A DNA stretch of 64,000 bases from Litoditis marina (Eukaryota > Nematoda > Chromadorea > Rhabditida > Rhabditidae). The DNA lies in contig OZ038433.1 in NCBI GenBank assembly GCA_964036275.1, positions 14,278,457 to 14,342,456 of the forward strand, in the 5' to 3' direction. The notes under the pieces were generated by a model. It was not told where the DNA came from. It did no database searches and worked only from the letters and a program-made list of their open reading frames with translations. The position numbers were made by a program, and so were the translations under genes. Below, in pieces: positions 11,495 through 22,200 of this stretch (positions are counted from its first letter, which is position 1; the number at the start of each line of letters is the position of its first letter).

Positions 11495-14162
11495 TCATCT
11501 TCTTCTCCTCAACAAATAGTCGTCGTTCCAAAATCGAAGTCCGCCAGATCGCTGAAAATGGCAAAAATTTCCAAAACGAAGTTTTCGTAAAGATATACTT
11601 TTTTTGAAGAAAACTGCAATTGTTTCTTTTGTATTACTTTCTGTGTGAATAATTAGAGAAATCATAATACCCAACCAGAAAATGTTTTCTAGATAAACTA
11701 GTTTCCACTGACTTTCACTCACTCTACTTATAACTAACCACTAGTATAGAAAAAGAGGGAATTTCTAAGCCGATAGACTGAAATCTCCGTTTTTTATCAA
11801 ATCCGAAAACCCCCGAAAACGTTTCCACGCTGCGTATTTGCCAAACAGATTTCCTATTGAAATCTGATATATTTGTATAGAATAATTCATATCAGACGAT
11901 AGTTTTCCACCCCCGTTGTGGGCCAAAATATCACCCTACTCTCAGAATAAAACAGGAGCAAAGAATGTGTTTGTTTCTGAATTCGTCAATCGGAATTTGA
12001 TTTCGACGTCTATTCGGAAGAATTGAAAATTATGCCGACAAACTGAGAAAACGAACGTCTGCATTTGCAGAAAAGGAAACGAATTCAGGAACACAAACGG
12101 AAGACTTACGGGCTCTCAATATCTATGTAGTAATACAAAGAGTCGATTCAAATAATCTAACTTTCACGAAATAATACCATTGCTACGTGTCCTACTTGAA
12201 ATTTCATATAAGAGAGGGTAATTTATGAGTCATTTTATTCCTAAAAGTATCACATGTGAACCGTAAGACAGAGTTGTTGCGAAAATTTCCCCTTCTTAAA
12301 ACTTGGACTGATTTCACGTACGATGAAAAGTCTCACTTCACGGTTTTACATCATTAATGTTTGACTAATAATATTTTTTGCCAATCTTGTGTAGTTTTAA
12401 ACATGTTTTTTGGGTTTTCGTGTTTTTTGAGTCTCTTATGTTTTACTGACGTCAGAGATGACATGACGCATACATCTTCGTAACTTTTTCGCCCCCAGAA
12501 ATTGAGTCCAGTACTTTGATGTCTTTTTAGTCCGAATCCCCAGAGGGTACCAACAATTACACGAGTTCCAATGAGAAAAAGTGCGAACAAATTAAACGGA
12601 GCAAACAATTGATTAGAGCGGGCCAGAACTTGGAATTTGTGTGTTGACTTTTCATTGTTCGGCAATTTGTCAAAATGTAGGGGTTTGAAAAACTGGTACA
12701 AAAGTTTGATCAAAAGAGTTCAAACTACAAGGTCATCTGTTTTTTCTTCAGAAAAGAGTAGTACACTGCTACAAAACACCCACTTCTGCGTGCAATTCTG
12801 ATCTATAAAAAGGTATTGAAAAAGCGAATGTATTGTTCGACCATGAGATCTAAGTATTCATGTTAAGACAAAGCTTTTGCAATCAATTTCGATCCAAGTA
12901 ATCAATATCTGCGGGTTTTGACCTACCTTAGAGAAATTAGGTTCGGACAGGGCGGATCTCCAGTCTCTATCATTGAATCCGGGCCTAAAATTGCCTCTTC
13001 CCGAAACCAAGGCACCGCCAGAGGGGGCCAAATGAGCCCATTTGGCGGATCGGATGAAATATGGACCTGAAAATGGAAAATAGTTTTTACATTATATTTA
13101 TTCTACAGAACTTTGTTTTCGTTTTCTCACGTAGTGTTGGGGAAATGTTAAACATTCAAAAGATTCGAATTCAGATTTTCTCTTTCTTTTTTAGAATATT
13201 ATGTCTCGTACAGGGGTTGAACTCGAGATCAAAAACATGATTGACGATTGTTCTAACCACTTCACTAAGAAGTTGTTCCATCTCTCGTGAGAACACAAAT
13301 TTGTTGTGATAAAAGCAGGTACGAGAGATGATTGCTATTTTAATGTAAACAACCCATATTATTGTTATTCTCTCAACGTATCCGTCATCAAGTGGGTTTA
13401 CATAATTACAAATCTCTTATTTACCAATACATCCTAATTAACTGTTAGAGACACCCGTCATTCGCATAAATTGTCTATCAGTCACAGAACCTTCGTAATA
13501 GGAGAACATATTATGTAATCGAGATAGATTGCTATAGTCTTTCGTGTTGAACGAGTTCATAGAATGTACCGAAATGGTGATTTTCGTACAATCAAATCGA
13601 TCGAGTAGATCAAATACCGAAATCTCTTCCCAGGCCAGTCTTGAACTACTAATACTCCGCTTCTACGTAATTTTGGAACGTATCACGTTTCTATTTCCGT
13701 ATATTGATCACGGATATTAAATTTGGAGATCACAGTGCTCAAGACAGCAGTAAAATGTATTATTAAAAACGACGATAGAAACATCACGAAAAGTTTCAGT
13801 AGCCACAGCAGCCTTTTTCTGTTTACAAAAGTGAACAGAAAAGAAGCTCAACGCTTCTCTTCGAGCCTAAAACTTACTGCCCAACTTCATTTCAACAACG
13901 GTGATAATCATCGTTGCGTTTAAGCCTACACGCTTCTGCAGTATTGCAGAAGCGTCAAATACATCCACAATTTTGTAGCAATGAGGTTAGTACTCTGACA
14001 ACTTCTTGTTCTGTTAGGAATACCACACATTAATCTTATAATTCTTTTGCTGAACTTGAATGATTCAAATATAATTATCGTCTCGGAGAAAAGTTCCAAC
14101 TCACTTTCAGAATTGACCAACGTAGCTGCCAAGAGAAGGCAGATTAGACTCATGGAGTGCAT
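11495..14162 (-). CDS. Putative neuropeptide-like precursor
   Basis: Three exons, all phases matching: 14105-14162, 12927-13066 and 11495-11551, 84 residues. The ATG follows GTTTTTACAG, a good spliced-leader acceptor. Residues 1-18 (SLICLLLAATLVNS core) form a clear signal peptide ending at Ser-Glu. The middle exon encodes an Ala/Gly/Ser-rich segment (LAPSGGALVSGRGNFRPGF) ending in Lys. The last exon opens with Arg, so splicing creates a Lys-Arg pair at 66-67. The 14 residues that follow, ending NDDYLL, run into Arg-Arg-Arg-Arg and stop. A signal peptide plus one short segment between basic clusters is the layout of a peptide prohormone. No C-terminal Gly for amidation is present. A minus-strand AATAAA lies about 42 bases past the stop. 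The family is not recognised and the peptide role is inferred. Confidence 0.62.
13203..13275 (-). repeat. Degenerate tRNA-like sequence
   Basis: On the minus strand TAGTGAAGTGGTTAG resembles an A box and GAGTTCAACCCC a B box, about 35 bases apart. No convincing cloverleaf. Probably a SINE head or tRNA pseudogene inside an intron. Confidence 0.35.
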
Positions 14163-14975
14163 TATCTGTAAAAACAAAGGTTGCATGTTCTCAATAACAT
14201 GTAGTTTAATTTCCAAATTCGAGGAAAATTGAATTTTTGTTGAATGTTCAAAACTCTTCCAAAATGGTTTAGTGAGGAAAATGGAATAGCTTTGTTGGCA
14301 ACGAGTAGGAAACTTTTATATTGAGTGGAGTATGAGAATAACATTTTGAGAAGAAAATGCTTTAAAAAAATCAAGTTTTAAAGCATGTCCATTTCGGACG
14401 GAGCAATTTTTCACATTCTGAAATGTATCGAAACAAATTGCTTCGATTATTCAAATGAGAGAACGAGAAAATCTGCCTCGATGGAACATGTGTTTAGAAA
14501 AGTCACAAACTTCGGAACCAAATAAATACGCGAGAGTAAACTGGTGGATGACAAGGTTATGAGCGTGAAAGCGTATATGTATCCCCCTTCCAGTTGGGTA
14601 ATCAACCAATCACAGGCCTCCAATCTCACTGGCCCCGCCCCCACAGACGTCATATTTCGGAATGGCTTGACCGGTGATAAATGCGTGGGAAGAAGAAGAA
14701 GAAGTAGTCCGGTGATCTACCAAGTTTCGAAACTGATAGCTCATATGGGTGACGTTTTGTCAAAATCAGAAATGGGGTATTTTTAAGCGATGGAGTTAAA
14801 TGGTTTTCTATCTGGTGTGTTTGTAGTTCGATTTGTATTTCTACAGCATAGCTGTGGCAGAGTTGTTGAGTTATATGCCAAGAAGTTTTCACGTTGACAT
14901 TTTGTTGAAAACATAATATAGAAGTCTGGGCTGGAAGAGGGTAGAAAAGGAAGTTAATATGGAAGAAATTTTCGA
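14163..14975. other. Divergent intergenic region
   Basis: Separates the minus-strand peptide-precursor gene from the plus-strand gene at 14976. Apart from a GC-rich CCAAT/GC-box patch near 14606-14652 it is AT-rich, and its open frames have no splice support. Confidence 0.5.
14606..14652. promoter_or_regulatory. CCAAT / GC-box / CRE-like cluster
   Basis: Two CCAAT motifs (14606-14610, 14620-14624), a GGCCCCGCCCCC box (14631-14642) and GACGTCA (14646-14652) lie within 47 bases of AT-rich DNA between divergent genes. NF-Y, Sp1/KLF-type and bZIP factors bind such motifs. A shared promoter is inferred. Confidence 0.45.
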
Positions 14976-15483
14976 ATGGCAACCGTTAATTTCAATAAAA
15001 TCTTTGTTTTGACAGAACCCGTGGTGCACGATGTTCACAACTTGTTTGGATTCAATTTATACGTGATGCGTTATGAACTTTTGGAACCGAAAAAGATCTT
15101 AGAATGGAATGTACGTTCGGGAGTTGTTTACGTTTCAACCACCCATTTGCGAAAAAAGAAACTTTTCTCTATCAACAAGTGCAAGTGATACCGATAATAC
15201 CATTTCGCGATGTAGACGAAAAAACATACGTAGCAGCTCACAAAAGGCAAGCAGAAAAGAACTGAAAGGGTGAAATGTGTACACACACGTTATCACCTAT
15301 TTTCAGCATTTTGACCTCAAACACGGTATATCTCGTGATGTCAGAATAAAAACGCTCTATTCAAAAGAACATCTCCGCAGAGCTGTCAACGATTCCAAGT
15401 ATCGGTTGCTCTTCTTTAAATATCATCCAAAACTAGGAAAAACGTTCATCGACCCCATTTTGCAACAGAAGAAGATGCAATAA
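14976..15483 (+). CDS. Small basic protein, two exons, unrecognised
   Basis: Exons 14976-15110 and 15307-15483, joined in phase 0 by a good donor (GTACGT) and acceptor (TTTTCAG), 103 residues. The C-terminal exon is Lys/Arg-rich (SKEHLRRAVNDSKY) and ends QQKKMQ at a TAA that overlaps an AATAAA. The start is uncertain: a strong acceptor (GTTTTGACAG) ends at 15015 inside the first exon, so an upstream exon may replace the first 13 codons. A small mitochondrial or ribosome-associated protein would suit the charge pattern, but no family is recognised. Confidence 0.5.
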
Positions 15484-15765
15484 ATTCATACAAAATGCAT
15501 GTGAAACGTTGCAGTTAACGACTGCTTTTTCTGAGACAAACTTCATGGAAAACGTTCTGACAAACAACTTCTCAGACAAGGAAGGCAGTTGCAAATAAGA
15601 ATGTTTTTTGTGAACTATGTGCGTAATTACTGAATAATTATTGAATACTGGGAATCTAATTGGGTGTGATCACAGCATTGTTGTACAAGAGATGAAAAAT
15701 GTTCAACAACAAGATTGTTCCGTTGAGCTAGCATTTCAACAAGTGGAAAGGAAGTTTATGAACGA

Positions 15766-16014
15766 TTAAAGGGGGGCTGCATTGAATGCCGAATTTGGCT
15801 AACGGCGTTAGCCGAAAAGGTACGAGAGTCAGAGAAGTGCGCGCAATCAATATTCATTCACTCCAAATCATCCTCTGCGTCTCTGACAGTAAACGAAAAA
15901 TTAGTGAAACTTCGAAAACAGAACTTTGAATTGGACATTTCAGTAAGAAAGGACATATATCGAACTATCTCAGTTCGATCTTTTGTTTGCAAATTCAATG
16001 CAGCCCCCCTTTAA
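15766..16014. mobile_element. TTAA-flanked MITE with perfect terminal repeats
   Basis: Flanked on both sides by TTAA. The termini AGGGGGGCTGCATTGAAT and its complement match perfectly over 18 bases at least. The interior of about 200 bases has no coding potential. TTAA duplication is the hallmark of piggyBac-type transposition, so a non-autonomous piggyBac relative is inferred. Confidence 0.75.
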
Positions 16015-16142
16015 GATAATATTGGAATGGAAGTCGAGTTTCGGATATCATCGGGTTATCAGACAGTAGTTTATGAAAACTTTTCTCTGAGCAATGATAA
16101 ATTCATGGCGCAGCACAATATTGAATCAATCAATCAGTCACT

Positions 16143-16340
16143 TATAGTGAATGTGAAATATATATATTTTTGTCTCTCGCCGGAATCGAACCTGCGAGCA
16201 AAAGTTTCGTAGCAGGGCGCTAACCACTGCGCTATTAGAGCACATAACCAGCGAGCTATGGAATCAAAGACATGTGTGCGTACACAGTGGAAAGTGAGAT
16301 ATACAGTACCCTCCAGCCTTTCCGTTAGCGACTACTATAC
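16143..16340 (-). repeat. tRNA-derived SINE family S, copy 2
   Basis: Full-length copy. On the minus strand it has TAGCGCAGTGGTTAGCG (A box) and GCAGGTTCGATTCCGGC (B box). Confidence 0.8.
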
Positions 16341-16986
16341 TTGGTTATTCCTTCCGTAGAGTTTCTTGGTTACTAAGAGAGCGGTTACTCTTCTACGGCA
16401 CCAAGTTTCAGTGACCTTTTCGAAATATGCTAGTACCGCTAGAACAATTCAACGGAATCCAGTGAACTGGCTCGAGAGCTTTTAGCCCGTATTTATACGT
16501 CAAAACATTTGATCTACCAGGTATCTAGTACTTTTTACCAAGGAATAAATTAGATTATCTTTTGAGAGTACTAGAAATAAACAATTGAGTAGTCATTTGG
16601 CAGTTACGTGACTATTCTGCGTACTAATAAAGGGTAGTACCACTAATTTGTTGCGTATGTAGTTTCATAGGAATTGCACGCCTGGCAGCACACTTGTTCT
16701 ATAACTGTTATCTCATATTATATTCAATTACGGAAAGCGATGTGTCTCGTATGACCTTTCTTCTTCTGAATCGTTGGTGAACAGTGACCTACTGATTACT
16801 CGCAAAAACTAAGTTGACTCCAGTGCAGGTTGCAACAATTTCATGTAATTTGTTAAGGAATTGGGGTAGACACTCTTGAAACGTTGGTGCGGGTCTTTAA
16901 CTTTTCAAAAATCTTTTCAACAGACATTATTCAACTACGAACACGATCTCACTGGAATCATCTCAACTTTCTGTGTTGATCACTGA

Positions 16987-17153
16987 GTACGTATGCTAGA
17001 AGATCCCGGCACCTTCACCCCATCCTGCGTCTCCTCAAATATACGCTATTTCTGTACTCTCACTTTCGGCCGGGATGTAAGAGACAAGAAATAGTGAGGA
17101 AGAGTGAGAGACGCAGGATGGGAGGAAGGTGCCGGGATCTTCTAGCATACGTA
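16987..17153. repeat. Foldback element P, copy 1
   Basis: The left arm starts TACGTATGCTAGAAGATCCC and the right arm is its near-perfect complement ending CTTCTAGCATACGTA. Arms are over 45 bases and include TCCTGCGTCTC. Further copies at 34742 and 47344. Confidence 0.8.
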
Positions 17154-18347
17154 ATCTGGAATTGTTATCTTGAAGCCTCACCAATTTCGTTGAACTCAGA
17201 AAAAAAAGGTCAGTCATCGGTAATAGGCCGGGCTGTCAAGACCAAAGACCAAACAACATCTTCATGAGAGATTATTACTTGTGACATGTTGATTGTTATT
17301 AGGGGCAAGAAATAAAGACGTTGCGTGGAATAATTGAAAAGACGAGCCTCTATCCACACTCGATTGAGATCAAACAATGAACAGGAAAAAAAACTATGAA
17401 ATGATAAATAAATCTGAGCAACCGCCGCTTTTTCTGGTTTCAATATGTTTCTCCAGTTCCGCTGCTTCCAACACTTACTGCTCCTCAAAATACAATCTCA
17501 AATACCCTCAACAAGTGAAGACGTCCTCCTAACTCTGTACCCTTATAGTAAGTCCAACCAAAAAATTACTCCGTTCTCTGCTTCTCTGCACCTCCTCCCT
17601 CGCAGTGTCTCCGACTTATACCTATACCTCTAATTGTCTCTGCTTCTCTGCGTCTCTTCCCTCGTAATATCTAGATTATTTGTATTTGTCCTCCTCGAAT
17701 CGGAATGAGGCTGTCATGTGTTTTCGTGTCCCTAAATTAGTTTTCCGATGAGAATACGTGTGAAATAATTAAAATCCTCGTGGATATGTCAGAAGCAGTG
17801 TAGAGAGGGTTGCAGTGACTCATCACCTCATAACATATTAGTATATTTTCGAGAAATTTATACTAGTTAATTGAGTTTTAAAATATATTTGCAACTTTGT
17901 AGCTTTTTTCATAACCCAATATCCACAGTCACCCAACAGCTTGCCAGTATTTGCAGCATTCAATGAAAGTGTACAGAAGTACAAGTCTGCACGCGCAACA
18001 TTTACGTATTTTTAAACGGTAATGTAAAATTCACTTCTTTTTTTGGTAATCTAGGGAAGAATTCAATCAATAAAAGTGCTACCTCGAGTTATCGCTATGC
18101 TGTTGAACAAATGTTCCCAATATCGAAGCTGTTCCTCTCCCACAGTTAAGAGAATCTAACATGTTTTCGAAAACCCGAGAAATTTCATACAAGGAAAACG
18201 CGAAGATTTTCGAGAAACCGAATTGAACCATTTCTCGTCAACGTTTTCCGGAATGCAAATATGTACTTTTTGTGGAGAATCCTTGGAGTTTTCCACGTTA
18301 AAGTGTCCTTTTCGTTTATTCAAGTAAACTTTCGTACAGAAAACGGG

Positions 18348-18355
18348 TATAAAAG
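18348..18355 (+). promoter_or_regulatory. TATA box of the major sperm protein gene
   Basis: TATAAAAG, 37 bases before the ATG, which is consistent with the very short leaders of msp genes. Confidence 0.6.
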
Positions 18356-18391
18356 GCGCATTGGAATGAGGATAGTCACATCGCAGCAGCA

Positions 18392-18987
18392 ATGGCCCAA
18401 TCTGTCCCTCCCGGAGACATCCTCACCCAGCCCGGCACGAAGATCGTCTTCAACGCGCCCTACGATGACAAGCACACCTACCACATCAAGGTACCCATCC
18501 TCTTTCTCTCTCTCTCTTTCTTTTCTCTTTCTTCCTCTCCCTCTCTCCATGTTTCTCTCTTCTCTGTCTGTATATCTGTCTTTACCACTATTTTGTCTCT
18601 CTCTCTCTCTTCCTCTCTTCGAATTTATATCTCTTCTCTTTCCATTCTTGCACAATTTTCTTCTTCTTTTCTATATTTATTTTATTTTAATTTTCATTCC
18701 AGATTGTCAACTCTTCCGCTCGCCGTATCGGATGGGCCATCAAGACGACGAACATGAAGCGTCTTGGTGTTGACCCCGGAAGCGGAGTTCTCGACCCCAA
18801 GGAGGCCATCCTCATGGCTGTGTCTTGCGACGCCTTCGCCTACGGACAGGAGGACACCAACAACGACCGTATCACCATCGAGTGGACCAACACTCCCGAT
18901 GGAGCTGCCAAGCAGTTCCGCAGGGAATGGTTCCAGGGAGACGGAATGGTCCGCAGAAAGAACCTCCCCATCGAGTACAACCCTTGA
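18392..18987 (+). CDS. msp: Major sperm protein (MSP)
   Basis: Exons 18392-18490 and 18703-18987, 127 residues, exactly the family length. MSP is the nematode sperm cytoskeletal protein that polymerises to drive amoeboid crawling and is also released as an oocyte-maturation signal. Recognised from the N-terminal AQSVPPGDI, the immunoglobulin-like fold sequence with [13 protein letters not shown] and [13 protein letters not shown] strands (here [17 protein letters not shown]), and the terminal [19 protein letters not shown]. The 212-bp intron, which carries a CT microsatellite, is unusual because most C. elegans msp genes are intronless or have a tiny intron. Codon use is strongly biased to C/G-ending codons, as in highly expressed genes. 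AATAAA begins four bases after the stop. A TATA box sits at 18348. Confidence 0.97.
18503..18648 (+). repeat. CT microsatellite in the MSP intron
   Basis: Imperfect TCTC-rich run filling most of the intron, pyrimidine on the transcript strand. Confidence 0.85.
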
Positions 18988-18990
18988 TTC

Positions 18991-18996
18991 AATAAA
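18991..18996 (+). terminator. Polyadenylation signal of MSP
   Basis: AATAAA four bases after the TGA, giving a very short 3' UTR. Confidence 0.7.
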
Positions 18997-19261
18997 TCTT
19001 GTGTACTCATTTTTGTTTTTCCTCTGGTATTGGGTGTATTTTAAAGTTGGAAATTGACTTCAAAAAGTGCGAATCCTCGTGATAGATAGTGAAACTTGAT
19101 GAAAAACAAGAAAGTCTGGCTGGAAAGCAAAATTACATAATCAAACAAGGCAGAGTATTTCATTTTAGCATCACCCAGACTTTCGAAATGAACTTAGTTT
19201 TCTGAATTCAACAAACGTCAATAATCATTAAAATAAGTTTTATTGATTACAATCATATTGC

Positions 19262-22200
19262 TTAATATATCATGACCATGGTATCATTGACCGGAAGTCC
19301 TTTTTTGTACAGGTAGATCAGTTGCTGCAGTTGTTTGTGTTCATCTACACGTTCGAATACAGTTGGGGCAGAGAACAGGATTCCTGAAAAATACTCACAG
19401 TCCCTTTTGAGAATTACAAAACTTCTAGTGGAGAAAACACTGTATTCCCGATAATGGTTGGTGAGACAATGCTGAGAAATTGACCTTGAATCAGTTGAAT
19501 TTCATGTAACATAAATTTTTTTTATAAACTAGTGACGATACTTGTGTTTTTTTTCCGCTTCTTTACTTACTGTATTAGAGTTACTGTATTTGTTATGGAA
19601 ATGTGAATGACAGTAACCGACTATACCGATAGTTCCTCCGAGGGTGATTCCGAAGAATCCGTAGAGCAACAGTCTGTCCACCACCATCGCCACGAATTTC
19701 CAGTCATCGCGGTACTGAACTCGAGTTTTTAAGAGGTGAACGAAATTCTATTGTAAACAATAACAAGGCACTCGAACAACTGTGTACTTTTATGGTTTGT
19801 CCAACATAGATGAAAAGGCAACAAAGTTTTGAACTCGTGAGAATGCTCATGAGAGGTTGTTTTTGTTACCCTCAAAAAAGGATTTCGACTGCACTTGGAG
19901 AACCAGCGCAGGATCAAAATATGAACCAGTTATGATAGAGGTAAGTTGTTCAGAGTATCACCTAGTAGTCTGAACCACCCATTTCACGAGAAGACGTGTA
20001 TCTCTTTGCCTCTAATTTCACGTGGCTAACACGTGCTTTTTTCGGTCAATCACGTGTCTATCACGTGTACCTGTTTTGATATCTCGTCCTCTTTCATATT
20101 TTCCGTGATGAATTCGATGGCATCCACTGCCCGTTGCGCGTCCGGCGACAAATTATTTGCTTCGTCGTTCGAAATTCGAATCAGCGGCGCCGTTTCACTG
20201 AAAATAACGTGACTACAAGCAAAGAGATAAAACTACAAACCCACTAAGTTGGGCCAGCTTATAACATTTGAGCCAGATTCGATGTCAGAACGGGCAAAAC
20301 ATCATTGTTCCAATGGATCAAACTACTAATCAATTAGGGCCTCTTCGGGGAACATTGACTTTGTACCCCCAACCTTTCTGAATTTGTATTGCGTTTGGGG
20401 AATTGTAGTTTGACCCCCCCCCTCTGACCGGGGGTGATAACTCAATTTATCACCTGCAATACAAAAGTTTGAGGGTGGGGAGTAAAAAGTACACATTTCC
20501 GGTATTTAAGTTCAGCCCCCCACTCGTTGAAGTTTGACCCCCCACCATTGAAGTTCTACCCCCGCCGACCAAGTGGGGGGGGGGGGGGGGGGGGGTAAAT
20601 AGTAAATGTCGAAGTTGAATTTTGACCCCCCCCCCTCTCCTAGATTTTCAGGTTTTAGCTTGGGTGGGGGGTTGAAGTGCTACGGGGGGGGGGGGGGGGG
20701 GGGGGATTCAACTAAAGTGGGGGGCGATACTTCAATTTTCCCCCTCTTCGTACTTTTTAGCCTGCTACAGGTACAGCGAGCAAATATGATCATCGATCGT
20801 GTACACTGTATGTATCGCGCACAGTCAATGATCATACTTTGCTCTGTGTATCTGCAGCAGACAACAAAGTGTTAAAAGGCCCTTTTAACTCAAAATTGAA
20901 GGCGAAAAAGTATTGAAACTAACTGGTTATTTGCATCAATCGAGCGACAAAGTGGGTGATGGGTCTTGGTGACCATTTGTTTTTGAATCTGTTTCTCCAT
21001 TTGTTTCTGATGTTTCGATTTCTTCTTGTGCAGAACATTTTCTCGTCTCGGTCTCTGCATGCACATCAGCAGGGGCAACCACTAAAAACAATTTGTTTTT
21101 CGTGAATAGGGAGTGACTAAACTTTCGTCGTAGTTTGATATATGGTTTTATTGACAAATTTTCCCGAAAAGCAAGAAAATCAAACTACAAACTCAGCGAG
21201 ATGAAACACCATACACCGTGAAGATTCAAAGTATACACCAGTCAAACCTGTTGGTACAAATTCACGTCGACCGTGGAAGCCATCGGTATTCATAACTGCG
21301 CCAAGAAAGAAAAACAGAAACATCATTACGTTCACCGTGTCTGTCTCAATTGACAAATATGAGAAATACACAAATCACTCATTTGCGTATTGGTTTCGGT
21401 GACAATTTAGACACTTTATTTGTTTTAAAGATAATTTTCGTGGCTTGTTGATTATTGAAACATCTTTCCTATCCTCTAATTCACTATTTGTTTGGCAGTT
21501 GTTCGTTTACTCTCTATTTTTGTTTTCGCATGACTAACTTCCGTGTTAGACCAGCTAATTGCTGATGTAACTAGTAAATATCTTGTTATTATGTAAAAAT
21601 ATGACTAACATTGAGGAAAATGCGTTTGACCCAGGGCGGAAGTCTGTGTGTGATAGGCGACCGGAAGTATATGTTGCAGATGACGACGGTCACCAGAATA
21701 GTGATGATGTTGAGGACGAAGGTCAGAAGCAGATACTTGGCCACGAGGGGAATCGAGGACGACGTCGGCGGCAGAATCTTCGAGACGAGCAGAAGGAACA
21801 CAACGATGGAGAGCAGCACGTTCATCGTTAGACCCATCTTCTCGCCTGAAAGTTTTGATGCGTTGATGAGATCGATGTTTTGTCGTGATTTTTGAAAAAA
21901 AACTATAATTGATAGAATCATCACTGATCAATGGGTTCACCTTTTCACGTACTGTGCAACATAGTTTTGTTTTGAAGTTGAAGATTACAAATGATTATAA
22001 ACCATTCTAAACGAACCTGACGCTGTTGGAAGATAGAATACGGTAACGTTCAAGAATGCCATCAAAACGGTTGGAAGAATCAGCACAACCGTGTAGAACA
22101 GCGTCTTTCTTCTGAAACAGTTGAGAATTATACTTATTCTGCTATAATCTGGATATACACTAAAAAGTTGGTTACGCGTTGAGCGTGATGCGATTTGGAA

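Larger units (their letters stand above)
15484..18391. other. Intergenic, mobile-element rich
   Basis: Contains a TTAA-flanked 245-bp element (15766-16014), a SINE copy (16143-16340) and a 167-bp foldback (16987-17153). CT-rich stretches near 17500-17670 look like degenerate microsatellite. The last 50 bases are the major sperm protein promoter. No other gene seen. Confidence 0.55.

Noticed and set aside
12354..12713. 119-codon minus-strand frame with one hydrophobic stretch
   Set aside because: It could follow the middle exon of the peptide precursor in phase, but it is AT-rich and Lys-heavy with intron-like composition. The short exon at 11495-11551 fits better and ends with a nearby poly(A) signal.
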